From Salarchaeum japonicum (GTDB taxonomy: Archaea; Halobacteriota; Halobacteria; Halobacteriales; Halobacteriaceae), in NCBI RefSeq assembly GCF_020614395.1, contig NZ_CP085324.1, positions 1,059,564-1,123,563 on the forward strand: 64,000 nt of DNA, read 5' to 3'. The notes below the pieces were generated by a model that worked only from the letters and a program-made list of their open reading frames with translations, had not been told where the DNA came from and did no database searches. Shown here piece after piece: positions 1 to 8,084 of the stretch (position 1 is its first letter; each line of letters opens with the position of its first letter). The position numbers and the translations under genes are program-made.

Positions 1-435
1 CTGTTCGGCTACGAGTCCGCCGAAGCCCGCATGCTCGTCCCCGGCGAGGACGTGCCGACCGCCGACCTCGACGGCTTCACGGTCGGCGTCACCACCTGTT
101 ACGACCTCCGCTTCCCCGAACTCTACCGCGACCTCGCGGACGCCGGCGTCGATCTCGTGCTCGTCCCGAGCGCGTGGCCCTACCCCCGCGTCGAACATTG
201 GAAGACGCTCCCGCGCGCCCGCGCCATCGAGAACCTCGCGTACGTCGCCACCATCAACGGCAGCGGCAGTTTCGAGGACGCCACGCTTCTCGGGCGCTCC
301 ACCGTCTACGACCCCTGGGGAACCCCGATAGCCACCACCGACGACGACCCCGACATCGTCACCGCCGACGTGTCGAGCGACCACGTCGCGGAGACCCGCG
401 CGGAGTTTCCCGCCCTCCGCGACCGCCGCCGGTAA
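1..435 (+). CDS. Carbon-nitrogen hydrolase (nitrilase superfamily), C-terminal part
   Basis: The reading frame is open from base 1 and ends at TAA 433-435, so only the last 144 residues of an enzyme of usually about 270 are present. The nitrilase elbow TTCYDLRFPE puts the catalytic cysteine at residue 33 of this fragment. Downstream PSAWP and the stretch RARAIENLAYVATING are typical of the family, which hydrolyses amides or nitriles in the cytoplasm. The catalytic Glu and Lys must lie upstream of the window. The substrate cannot be told from this part; omega-amidase-like or other amidase roles are possible. Confidence 0.93.
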   Translation: MFGYESAEARMLVPGEDVPTADLDGFTVGVTTCYDLRFPELYRDLADAGVDLVLVPSAWPYPRVEHWKTLPRARAIENLAYVATINGSGSFEDATLLGRSTVYDPWGTPIATTDDDPDIVTADVSSDHVAETRAEFPALRDRRR

Positions 436-493
436 ACAACCTTATACGGGAGGACGACCAATCATCGCGTGCCGACGCACAGGCGCTTTTCTC

Positions 494-507
494 GCCGACG
501 TGTCGGC
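494..507. terminator. Perfect 6-bp inverted repeat, possible terminator
   Basis: GCCGAC and GTCGGC flank a two-base centre, just after a TTTT run at 487-490. It lies in the 156-base gap between the nitrilase stop and the convergent monooxygenase-fold gene. Archaeal termination depends mainly on T-runs, so the hairpin may be incidental. Confidence 0.25.
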
Positions 508-591
508 ACAGATTGGCGTCCACGTCCGCCACACCGCGTCCACCCCTTTCCCGGCGTCCACCCGCCGGGAACCCCCACCTCCTCCCGCCAC

Positions 592-891
592 TCACACGAC
601 CTCGTAGTGCGCCACGTCCTCCTCCCACCGCGACAGTAACTCCCGGGCCGCCGCGGGCACGTGCGCCGACTCGTACTCCTCACCCGCGAACGCCCGCACC
701 GCGTCGTAGTCCGCGAACCGAATCACCGTCACGAACTCCACCTCGCCGTCCAGCGACCGCCGCAACACCTCGCCGCCGAGACAGCCCTCGATACCGGATT
801 CCGCGTCCGGAAGCACCTCCTCGGTCACGAACGCCTCGTACTCGTCTGCCGACGCCGGCTCCGTGTACCCGTACCAGACACGCGCAATCAT
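592..891 (-). CDS. Small dimeric alpha/beta-barrel (antibiotic biosynthesis monooxygenase-like) protein
   Basis: A 99-residue protein starting MIARVWYGYTEP. It has the layout of the ferredoxin-like ABM/EthD fold: a first strand rich in aromatic residues, then a helix (YEAFVTEEVLPDAE), then strands EVEFVTVIRFADYDAVRAFAG, and a conserved-looking YESAHVPAAAREL segment near the C-terminus. Members are heme-degrading or quinol monooxygenases or simply structural. The start at 891 is chosen because the protein begins with the first beta strand; a longer reading upstream adds low-complexity sequence that does not look coding. The exact substrate is unknown. Confidence 0.75.
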   Translation of the reverse strand: MIARVWYGYTEPASADEYEAFVTEEVLPDAESGIEGCLGGEVLRRSLDGEVEFVTVIRFADYDAVRAFAGEEYESAHVPAAARELLSRWEEDVAHYEVV

Positions 892-991
892 ACCCCCGCC
901 TACGAACCCGGGGCTTGTCGAACCAGCGAAATAGAAGGCGCGATTCGATACGGCCTGCCGGTGGAGCGCTCGACGGAACCGACTCGGGTAG

Positions 992-1429
992 TCACTCGCT
1001 CTCGTCCCACCCAGTCGGGGTTCCCGGCATAGTCTCGAAACTGACCCCGTCCGTGCCGAACGATACGTACAGTGGGTCGTGTGGGTCGCGCCACGTGTAG
1101 GTCGCGGACGGCCCGTTCTCGACACGCACACTGACGGTGTACGTGCCGCCCCACGTGATTTTATTCTGTGCGGTCGGGTTCCAGTGTTCGGCGGGCGGGA
1201 TTGCGCGTGTGGCGTCTATCTGGACGTAGTCACTGTCCGTGGGGCCGACGGTGAGCGTAACGCGCCGCGTCGTATCGGTGTCGTTCGTAATGTACACGTC
1301 CGTTGCGCCCGACCCGCCCATCTCGATACAGCCCGTCCCCGAGACGAGTGCTATCGACGCGACACTGCCGAGAACTGTTCGTCGAGCGAACCGGGGTTCC
1401 GCGCGCGGTTCCGAATCGTTCGGGTTCAT
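992..1429 (-). CDS. Putative Tat-exported lipoprotein, unknown function
   Basis: 145 residues. The N-terminus has a twin-arginine pattern (FARRTVLGS, residues 14-22), a hydrophobic stretch, and a lipobox ending in Cys34 (VSGTGC), so it is probably exported folded and lipid-anchored on the outer face of the membrane. The mature part looks like a small beta sandwich (TDVYITNDTDTTRRVTLTV and later TYTVSVRVENG), resembling haloarchaeal Ig-like lipoproteins. No catalytic motif was found. It sits alone between two unrelated genes, so context gives no function. Confidence 0.8.
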   Translation of the reverse strand: MNPNDSEPRAEPRFARRTVLGSVASIALVSGTGCIEMGGSGATDVYITNDTDTTRRVTLTVGPTDSDYVQIDATRAIPPAEHWNPTAQNKITWGGTYTVSVRVENGPSATYTWRDPHDPLYVSFGTDGVSFETMPGTPTGWDESE

Positions 1430-1528
1430 CCTATCGGAACCACACTCCCCATAGTTTCTAACGCGTTTCCGTAGCTTAAAATTCGTTTTGAGCGTCCCGC
1501 GGCCGCTCCCTGTTCCCAGTACAGCCCG

Positions 1529-2089
1529 CTACGACCGTATTTCGTCCCACACGCCCCACGCGATGAACACGTAGAGAACCAGGAGACCGCCGAGGAAGAA
1601 CATGGCGAACGGGGCGGTGAACACGCCGCTCCCGCTCGGTGACGCGGAGAGTTCCGCGGTTCTGAAGAACACGTACCCCGTGGACAGAACGAGGACAGTA
1701 AACGAACTCAGAACGCGCTTCACGAGCTCTACGAGACTGTTCTTTCGGTCTTCAGTCCCGACGAAGACTGCGATCGGTTCGTCAGCGGGCGCGTACACGT
1801 TCATCTCGCGCCCCTTCTCGGAGTATTCGGTGCCCGCGACCCGCACAACACCCGTGTCTTCGAGGTTCGACAGATGGTACGAGATCGTCTGCAGCGAGAA
1901 GCCCGTCCGCTCCTGGAGCTCGCTGGGTGTGGCTGGCTCCGAGTAGATACTGGAGAGTATTGTTCGCGCCGTGTCTGAACCGAGCGCATCGAGCACCTCA
2001 CTCGTCTCGTCGTCATCGACGCCGAAAACCCGTAGCTCCCCTTCCTGCTGGGCGTCGACATCGTCGTTCGAGGACGGAAGGAGGGACAT
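1529..2089 (-). CDS. Membrane-anchored winged-helix transcription regulator (ArsR-like)
   Basis: 186 residues. Residues about 35-100 form a winged helix: ALGSDTARTILSSIYSEPATPSEL, then the recognition helix region LQTISYHLSNLEDTGVV and a wing with TEYSEKGREMNVYAP. Two hydrophobic helices follow near the C-terminus (SFTVLVLSTGYVFF and FAMFFLGGLLVLYVFIAWGV), so the DNA-binding domain is probably tethered to the inner membrane face. This arrangement is common in haloarchaeal HTH proteins. The start at 2089 (MSLLPSSND) is preferred over one 12 codons upstream. Its target genes are unknown. Confidence 0.85.
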   Translation of the reverse strand: MSLLPSSNDDVDAQQEGELRVFGVDDDETSEVLDALGSDTARTILSSIYSEPATPSELQERTGFSLQTISYHLSNLEDTGVVRVAGTEYSEKGREMNVYAPADEPIAVFVGTEDRKNSLVELVKRVLSSFTVLVLSTGYVFFRTAELSASPSGSGVFTAPFAMFFLGGLLVLYVFIAWGVWDEIRS

Positions 2090-2182
2090 ACTCGAAGTGT
2101 ATCTACCGTCTCGGCACTCCCCCAAATATATCCCCCGTATCCCACTCAGCCGAGAAGCCGATAGCCCTGACGCACGAGGCGC

Positions 2183-3700
2183 TCAGTCGTCCTCGGTTTT
2201 GATGTCCGCTGAGAGCCCCTGGGCCATCTCGATGTCCTTGCTGTTGTTGAGCGTCCAGGCGGTGCGTTCGGTGACGGCTTCGATGACTTCGCGGGCGCTC
2301 GGGTAGCCGTTCCCGGACTTCTTCACGCCGCCGAACGGGAGGTGGACTTCCGCGCCGATACACGGAAGATTGCCGTAGGCGAGGCCGACTTCGGCGTTGT
2401 CCCGGAAGTAGTTGATCTGCCGGTAGTCCTCGCTGATGACCGCGCCGGCCAATCCGTACGGCGTGTCGTTGTGGATTTCGACGGCGCGCTCGATGTCGCC
2501 CGAGTATTCCATGAGGGCGACGTGCGGGCCGAACACTTCCTCTCGGATGCACCGGAGGTCGTCGGCGTAGTCGATTTCGTAGACGAACGGCCCGACCCAG
2601 TTCCCGTCCTCGTGGCCGTCGGGAATCTCGTCGGCGTCGAGGTCTGCGCGGTCGACGAGGACGTTCGCGCCCTCCTCGCGCGCGAGCTCGTTCCCCGCCG
2701 TGATCTTCTCGACGTGCTCGGGTTCGATGGCGGGCCCCATGAACGTCGAGTCGTCGAGCGGGTCGCCGACCGCGACCTGTTTCGCCTTCTCCACGAAGCG
2801 TTCCTTGAACTCGTCGTAGACGTCCTCGTGGACGACGAGGCGCTCCGAGGAGACGCAGCGCTGGCCGGTGGTCTTGAACGAACTCATCACCGCGGAGTGG
2901 ACGGCGACGTCGAGGTCTGCCTTCTCCGTGATGACGATGCCGTTCTTCCCGCCCATCTCGCAGGCGGCGAGTTTGCCGGGTTCGCCGCCGACCTTGGAGG
3001 CGATTTCGTGACCGACTTCCGCGGAGCCGGTGAAGAGCACGGTGTCGATGCCGTCGTCGTCCACGATGCGCGCGCCGGCGTCACCGAAGCCCTGCACCAT
3101 GTTGAACACGCCGTCGGGGATGCCGGCGTCCTCGAACATCTCCGCGATAATCTGGCCGCACCACGGCGTCTGCTCCGCGGGCTTCCAGACGACCGTGTTC
3201 CCCTCGACGAGGCTGACGGCCATGTGCCAGAACGGGATGGCGACCGGGAAGTTCCACGGCGTGATACATCCCACGGTGCCGCGGGGTTTCCGCCGCATGT
3301 AGGCGTCCTTCGACGGGATCTCGGAGGGAACCACGTCGCCGTGGGGGTGGCGGGCGTTCCCGGCCGCCCACTCGACCATGTGCCACGCCTCGGTCACGTC
3401 CGCCTTCCCCTCCGAAATCTCCTTCCCGCACTCCTTCGTGACGACCTCGCCGAGTTCCTCGTGGCGGTCGCGGAGCTCGTGGTAGATGTCCCAGAGGTAC
3501 TCCGCGCGGTCGATGTAGGAGAGCGCCTGCCACTCCTCTTCGGCGTTGTTTGCGGCGTCGATTGCGGCGTCCACGTCCGCGTCCGTGCCGCGTTCGAACT
3601 CGCCGAGCGTCTCGCCGGTCGCGGGGTTCGTGCTCTCGAACGTCTCCGAGCCGTCGCCCGAAACCCACTCGCCGTCGATGTAGTGCTTGTAGGTACTCAT
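2183..3700 (-). CDS. NAD(P)-dependent aldehyde dehydrogenase
   Basis: 505 residues, the normal length for the ALDH superfamily. Visible landmarks are TPWNFP (Asn150, oxyanion hole), FTGSAEVG (NAD-binding loop, about 223-230), the general base Glu248 in ACEMGGKNG, and the nucleophile Cys282 in TTGQRCVSSE, with EEVFGP and PFGGVKKSGNG nearer the C-terminus. It oxidises an aldehyde to a carboxylic acid in the cytosol. The general sequence is closest in style to aminoadipate-semialdehyde/betaine-aldehyde type enzymes, but the substrate is not clear. The start at 3700 has a TATA-like TATCTTTTTA about 30 bases upstream on the minus strand, suggesting a leaderless mRNA. Confidence 0.95.
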   Translation of the reverse strand: MSTYKHYIDGEWVSGDGSETFESTNPATGETLGEFERGTDADVDAAIDAANNAEEEWQALSYIDRAEYLWDIYHELRDRHEELGEVVTKECGKEISEGKADVTEAWHMVEWAAGNARHPHGDVVPSEIPSKDAYMRRKPRGTVGCITPWNFPVAIPFWHMAVSLVEGNTVVWKPAEQTPWCGQIIAEMFEDAGIPDGVFNMVQGFGDAGARIVDDDGIDTVLFTGSAEVGHEIASKVGGEPGKLAACEMGGKNGIVITEKADLDVAVHSAVMSSFKTTGQRCVSSERLVVHEDVYDEFKERFVEKAKQVAVGDPLDDSTFMGPAIEPEHVEKITAGNELAREEGANVLVDRADLDADEIPDGHEDGNWVGPFVYEIDYADDLRCIREEVFGPHVALMEYSGDIERAVEIHNDTPYGLAGAVISEDYRQINYFRDNAEVGLAYGNLPCIGAEVHLPFGGVKKSGNGYPSAREVIEAVTERTAWTLNNSKDIEMAQGLSADIKTEDD

Positions 3701-3780
3701 CTCGGCAAAACCTGCGCGGTCTGGGAGTAAAAAGATAGGGACTTCTGCGTGGAACTGGCCGTTTCGACGAGGGACCCAGT

Positions 3781-4233
3781 ATGGAACTCTCCGCATTTGT
3801 CCGCACGATCGCATCCGTGCTCACCGGACTCGGTGCCGTCCTCATCGTCCACCGCATCAAGCAGAACAGCCGTCAGTTCCGGCGGGACTTCGAGGACGAG
3901 CTCACGCGTGAGTACCGCGAACTCACGAAGGAGATGCCGGTGGAGATGCTTCTCGACGAGTCGAAGCCGCTGACCGAATCGGAGTTAAACCTCCTCTACA
4001 ACTACGTGGACTTAACGAACGAACAGGTGTGGTTACGCCGAGAGGGGCGCGTTTCGCGGGAGACCTGGCTGAACTGGCGGGATGGGATCCGGTCGAACTT
4101 TCGACGGGAGAACTTCCGGCGGGGATGGGCGGTGATCTACTGGCGGACCGGAGAGGGGACGTTCGAGGATCTCGCGACGTTCTTCGAACGGGATTCCCCC
4201 GGTGACCCATACGACCCGTATCAGACGGCGTGA
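3781..4233 (+). CDS. Small membrane-anchored protein of unknown function
   Basis: 150 residues. One hydrophobic segment near the N-terminus (FVRTIASVLTGLGAVLIVH, residues 6-24) is followed by a charged domain rich in Arg, Glu and Trp (ESELNLLYNYVDLTNEQVW, later YWRTGEGTFEDLATFFERD). This suggests a single-pass anchor with a cytosolic helical domain. It diverges from the aldehyde dehydrogenase gene and runs into the kinase gene tail to tail with one base between the stops. Codon use is less G+C-rich than in its neighbours. I do not recognise a family. Confidence 0.7.
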   Translation: MELSAFVRTIASVLTGLGAVLIVHRIKQNSRQFRRDFEDELTREYRELTKEMPVEMLLDESKPLTESELNLLYNYVDLTNEQVWLRREGRVSRETWLNWRDGIRSNFRRENFRRGWAVIYWRTGEGTFEDLATFFERDSPGDPYDPYQTA

Positions 4234-4234
4234 A

Positions 4235-5032
4235 TTACGCGGCGGCCGACTCGATTTCGCCCTTGAGCGCGCCGGCGTCGAAGTCGTGGTCGGGCCGGAT
4301 GTTCACGAAGTCGAGGAACTCCCAGGCGTCGAGGAGGTCGGTGGCGTCGTAGTGCTCGCACGCGGCGGCGACGGCGACGCTCGCGCCGACGAGCGGTTCG
4401 AGCACGGCGAGCGCGCACGCGAGGTCGTAGGCGCGCGCCGCGGCCTCCCGGCCCTCGCGGACGTTCGTCGCGTCGATGAAGTAGAGGTCGCCGTCGGAGA
4501 CGAGGACGTTCTCCCCGCGGAGGTCGCCGTGCGCGACACCGTGGTCGTGCATCGCGCGGAGGCCCGCGAACAGCTCGGGCGCGTACGCCTCGATGTTCGC
4601 CGGGGGGAGGTCGTCGAGCGGCGTGAACTCGGGGAGGTATTCGAGGACGAGCACGCCCATGTCGTCGAACTCGAACACGTCCACGGGTTCCGGGACGTTC
4701 AGTCCGGAGTCCCGCATGCGTTCGGTGGCGTCGTACTCGTAGGCGGCCATCGCGTACGCGTCCTCGAACTGCTCGAAAAAGCCCTCGGTGCCCGAGGAGA
4801 ACACGCCGAGGTTCCGCATTCCCGTGAACAGCGCGTGCACGGTCGCGTTCTGGGGCGTGACGACCTTCACGAAGTACTCGTCGTTCACCACGAACGGCGT
4901 CGAGAACCAGTTCTCCGCGTCGAGGAACGCCACGCGCACCGGCGACTCGCCGTAGCGCTCGCCGAGCTCGCGGGCGAGGGCTTCCAGCCGGTTCCAGGGA
5001 ACCGTGCCGCGGACGAACCGCCGAACGCTCAT
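4235..5032 (-). CDS. RIO/Bud32-like protein kinase
   Basis: 265 residues, a compact kinase fold. The ATP lobe includes the Lys strand in NDEYFVKVV, a Glu-containing helix, and hinge-like VLVLEYLPEFTPLDD. The catalytic loop HGDLRGENVLV and the metal-binding FIDATN segment fit RIO and Bud32-type atypical kinases rather than eukaryotic-type Ser/Thr kinases. It could phosphorylate a protein or a small molecule. The start at 5032 gives MSVRRFVRGTVPWN; the upstream sequence in this frame is antisense to another gene. There is no Kae1 partner nearby, so a Bud32/KEOPS role is not supported. Confidence 0.82.
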   Translation of the reverse strand: MSVRRFVRGTVPWNRLEALARELGERYGESPVRVAFLDAENWFSTPFVVNDEYFVKVVTPQNATVHALFTGMRNLGVFSSGTEGFFEQFEDAYAMAAYEYDATERMRDSGLNVPEPVDVFEFDDMGVLVLEYLPEFTPLDDLPPANIEAYAPELFAGLRAMHDHGVAHGDLRGENVLVSDGDLYFIDATNVREGREAAARAYDLACALAVLEPLVGASVAVAAACEHYDATDLLDAWEFLDFVNIRPDHDFDAGALKGEIESAAA

Positions 5033-5088
5033 ACCGATACCTGGCTCGCGCGCCCCATATGCTTCCCGCCTCGCCGGGCCGTCCGGTG

Positions 5089-5119
5089 TGTTTATACTCT
5101 TGGTGGCAAATTTTGACGC
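5089..5119 (+). promoter_or_regulatory. Leaderless-type promoter of the acyl-CoA dehydrogenase gene
   Basis: TTTATACT at 5091-5098 is centred about 26 bases before the ATG at 5120. This is the expected spacing for an archaeal TATA box driving a transcript with almost no leader. Confidence 0.6.
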
Positions 5120-6262
5120 ATGGATTTCAGCGTCCCCGACGAACACCGGATGATTCGGGACACCGTCCGCGAGTTCTGCGAGGAGGAAATCGAACCCATC
5201 GCGCAGGACATCGAGGACGACCACCGGTTCCCCGCCGAAATCTTCGACGCGCTCGCCGACCTCGACATGCTCGGCGTCCCCGTCTCCGAGGACTACGGCG
5301 GGCTCGGCGCGGACTACCTCACGTATTCGCTCGTCGCGGAGGAACTCGGCCGCGTCTCCGGCTCCATCGGTCTCTCGTACGTCGCGCACACCAGCCTCGC
5401 CTCCAAACCCATCGAGCTGTTCGGCACCGACGAGCAGAAGGAGCGCTGGCTCCGCCCGCTCGCCGAGGGCGACTACCTCGGGTCGTGGGCGCTCACGGAA
5501 CCCGGGAGCGGGAGCGACGCGAGCGACATGGACACCACCGCCGAACGCGACGGCGACGGCTACCGCATCAACGGCACGAAGCAGTTCATCACGAACGCCT
5601 CCGTCGCCGGGTCGGTGCTCGTGAAGGCCGTCACCGACCCCGACGCGGGCTACGACGGCATCTCCACGTTCATCGTCGACCCCGACGAGGACGACGGCTT
5701 CGAGGTCACGACCGAGTGGGAGAAGATGGGACTGAACGCCTCCCCGACCTGCGAAATCGTCTTCGACGACCTCTACGTCCCCGAGAACCGCCTGCTCGGC
5801 GCGGAGGGCGAGGGCTGGAAACAGACGATGAAGACGCTCGACGGCGGCCGCATCAGTATCGCCGCGCTCTCCACGGGCCTCGCGGAGGGCGCGTACCAGG
5901 CCGCGCACTCCTACGCGCAGGAGCGCGAGCAGTTCGGCAAACCCATCTCGAAGTTCGACGCCATCCGCGACAAAATCGTCAACATGTACCGGCGCACCGA
6001 ACGCGCCCGCCTCCTCACGCACAAGGCCGCCACCGAGTACGACAAGGGCGAGAGCGTGAGCACGGAGTCCGCGCTCGCGAAACTCGACGCCTCGGAGGCC
6101 GCGCGGAAGAACGCCGAGGACGCCGTCCAGACCCTCGGCGGCTACGGCTACACCACCGACTTCGCCCCCCAGCGCTTCTACCGGGACGCCAAACTCATGG
6201 AAATCGGGGAAGGAACGAGCGAAATCCAGCACATGGTTCTGGGCCGCGAACTCGGCCTCTGA
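5120..6262 (+). CDS. Acyl-CoA dehydrogenase
   Basis: 380 residues, full length for the family. The N-terminal helical domain starts MDFSVPDEHRMIRDTVREF. The flavin/substrate signature GSWALTEPGSGSDAS lies near residues 122-136, and the C-terminal helical domain carries QTLGGYGYTTD and IGEGTSEIQHMV, where Glu364 matches the usual catalytic base position. It oxidises an acyl-CoA to the 2-enoyl-CoA with FAD and passes electrons to ETF. An enoyl-CoA hydratase gene occurs 8 kb away but not in the same operon. The last 48 coding bases are part of a 50-base duplication that recurs 103 bases downstream. Confidence 0.96.
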   Translation: MDFSVPDEHRMIRDTVREFCEEEIEPIAQDIEDDHRFPAEIFDALADLDMLGVPVSEDYGGLGADYLTYSLVAEELGRVSGSIGLSYVAHTSLASKPIELFGTDEQKERWLRPLAEGDYLGSWALTEPGSGSDASDMDTTAERDGDGYRINGTKQFITNASVAGSVLVKAVTDPDAGYDGISTFIVDPDEDDGFEVTTEWEKMGLNASPTCEIVFDDLYVPENRLLGAEGEGWKQTMKTLDGGRISIAALSTGLAEGAYQAAHSYAQEREQFGKPISKFDAIRDKIVNMYRRTERARLLTHKAATEYDKGESVSTESALAKLDASEAARKNAEDAVQTLGGYGYTTDFAPQRFYRDAKLMEIGEGTSEIQHMVLGRELGL

Positions 6263-6264
6263 CC
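6215..6264 (+). repeat. Copy 1 of the 3'-end duplication (gene end)
   Basis: The last 48 coding bases of the acyl-CoA dehydrogenase, including the TGA, plus two more bases. They match 6318-6367 at 49 of 50 positions; the single difference is A6233 versus G6336. Confidence 0.95.
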
Positions 6265-6317
6265 TGGTGGACTCTGCAAGGGCGAGCGAACAGAGTGAGC
6301 GAGGGCTTGCGAGCGGG

Positions 6318-6367
6318 ACGAGCGAAATCCAGCACGTGGTTCTGGGCCGCGAACTCGGCCTCTGACC
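6318..6367 (+). repeat. Copy 2 of the acyl-CoA dehydrogenase 3' end, detached
   Basis: A second copy of the gene end lies outside any gene, offset by exactly 103 bases. The 53-base spacer 6265-6317 contains CGAGCGAACAGAGTGAGCGA, flanked by GCAAG and CTTGC. The copy has no start codon and ends beside the stop of the next, convergent gene. It looks like a scar of tandem duplication or element insertion at the gene end. Confidence 0.93.
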
Positions 6368-7987
6368 CTAGAAGCCGACCGCGTGACCGTCTTTTCTCGG
6401 GTCTGAGCCGCCGACGAGGGTGCCGTCGTCGTCCCGCCAGACGACCTGGCCGCCGCCCCAGTGACCGCCGGCGTCGAAGAACGTGTCTTCGTCCACGACG
6501 CGGTGGCCGCGGCCTTCGAGGTTCGTCACCACGTCGTCGGGAATCCGGGTGGTTTCGAGCGCGACCCGGTTGTCCGCGAGCCAGCGGAACCGCGGCGCGT
6601 CCAGCGCGGCCTGCGGGTTCAGTTTCGCACGGAGGTTCGCGACGACCTGGAGGTGGCCCTGCGGTTGCATCGACCCGCCCATCACGCCCCAGGACGCGCG
6701 GAACTCGCCGTCCTCGCGGAGCATCGCGGGAATGATGGTGTGGAACGGGCGCTTGCCGGGTTCGAGGCTGTTCGCGTGGGCGGAGTCGAGGCTGAACGAG
6801 TGGCCGCGGTTCTGGAGCGCGAACCCGCCCGTGGTGAGCGCGCTCCCGAAGTTCATGTAGATGGAGTTGATGAAGGAGACGGCGTTCCCGTCGCCGTCCA
6901 CGACGGTGAGGTAGACGGTGTCGGCGTGGTCGCCCGCCTTCGCGTCGCGGACGCTCGCGCGGTGGCCGATTTCGCGGGCGCGTTCCGCCGCGTACGACTC
7001 CGAGAGCATCGTCTCCAGCGGCACGTCGTAGGTGTCGGGGTCGGTGATGTGCTCGTAGCCGTCGGCGAACGCTATCTTGACGGCCTCGATGAGGTGGTGG
7101 AGGCGGTCGGGGTTCGTCGGGTCGTCGGGGAGGTCGAACTCGCTCGCGACGTTCAGCGCTTCGAGCGCGACCGTCCCCTGGCCGTTCGGCGGGTGTTCGA
7201 GGACTTCCAGGCCGCCGTACTCGGTGCTGATGGGGTCGGTCCACTCCGGGCTGTACGCTTCGAGGTCGGAGACGGCGAGTTCGCCGCCGTGTTCGCGCAC
7301 GGTCTCCACGACCCCCTCGCCGATGGGGCCGCCGTAGAACGCGTCGATGCCCTCCGACTGGATTCGTTCGAGGGTGTCCGCGAACGCGGGGTTTCGGAGG
7401 GTGTCCCCGGCCTCGTACGGGTCGTCGTCCCCGTCGAGGAAGGTCTCGGCCGTCTCGTCGTACTCGCGGATTCGGGGGGCGGCCTGCGCGAACTGGCGGG
7501 CGACGAACTCGCTCACGGGCACGCCCTCCCGTGCGTACTCGACCGCGGGTTCGAGGAGCGCGCCGAGGCTCCGGGTGCCGTAGCGTTCCGCGAGCGCGTC
7601 CCAGCCCGCGAGCGCGCCCGGAACCGTGACCGGAAGCCCGCCGTCGGTCGGCATCGCCGGGTCGCCGCTCTCGTCGGTCGCGTCCGTGCGTTCGCGGTAC
7701 GTCTCGATGTCCGCGCCGTCGGGTGCGGGGCCGCTCGCGTTCAAGGCCTCGTACTCGTCGTCGAACTGCGTGAGCGCGAACGCGTCCCCGCCGATACCCG
7801 TCATGTGTGGCTCCACGACGTTCAACACGGCCGCGGTCGCGACCGCCGCGTCCGCCGCGTTCCCGCCGTCTCGGAGGACGGAAAGGCCTGCCTGCGCGGC
7901 GACCGGATGGCTCGTCGCGACCATCCCGTTTCGCGCGTGTACGGCCGACCGCCGCGACTCGAACGCCCAGGGGTACTCGAAGTCCAT
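6368..7987 (-). CDS. Gamma-glutamyltransferase-family Ntn hydrolase
   Basis: 539 residues. Family features include the N-terminal HPVAAQAGLSVLRDGGNAADAAVA, and HMTGIGGDAF, characteristic of GGT-like enzymes. The self-cleavage site and nucleophile should be the Thr in HADTVYLTVVDGDGNAV, followed by SFINSIYMNFGSALTTGG. The C-terminus holds WGVMGGSMQPQGHLQVVAN. No signal peptide is present, so this is likely a cytoplasmic member, which may be an acylase or transferase acting on gamma-glutamyl or other N-acyl substrates. It is transcribed away from the aldo/keto reductase gene from a 97-base gap. Confidence 0.92.
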   Translation of the reverse strand: MDFEYPWAFESRRSAVHARNGMVATSHPVAAQAGLSVLRDGGNAADAAVATAAVLNVVEPHMTGIGGDAFALTQFDDEYEALNASGPAPDGADIETYRERTDATDESGDPAMPTDGGLPVTVPGALAGWDALAERYGTRSLGALLEPAVEYAREGVPVSEFVARQFAQAAPRIREYDETAETFLDGDDDPYEAGDTLRNPAFADTLERIQSEGIDAFYGGPIGEGVVETVREHGGELAVSDLEAYSPEWTDPISTEYGGLEVLEHPPNGQGTVALEALNVASEFDLPDDPTNPDRLHHLIEAVKIAFADGYEHITDPDTYDVPLETMLSESYAAERAREIGHRASVRDAKAGDHADTVYLTVVDGDGNAVSFINSIYMNFGSALTTGGFALQNRGHSFSLDSAHANSLEPGKRPFHTIIPAMLREDGEFRASWGVMGGSMQPQGHLQVVANLRAKLNPQAALDAPRFRWLADNRVALETTRIPDDVVTNLEGRGHRVVDEDTFFDAGGHWGGGQVVWRDDDGTLVGGSDPRKDGHAVGF

Positions 7988-8084
7988 ACCGGCCTCTCGA
8001 CGCTCGCCCCCAAAAGTCCACGCGCGACGGACGCGCTTGCCGGGACGCGGAAGGCTTCTTGACGACGGCGCGAGACACTCGCCT

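Noticed and set aside
4235-5032. KEOPS Bud32 kinase
   Set aside because: There is no Kae1 domain or gene beside it, and in haloarchaea Bud32 is usually fused to Kae1.
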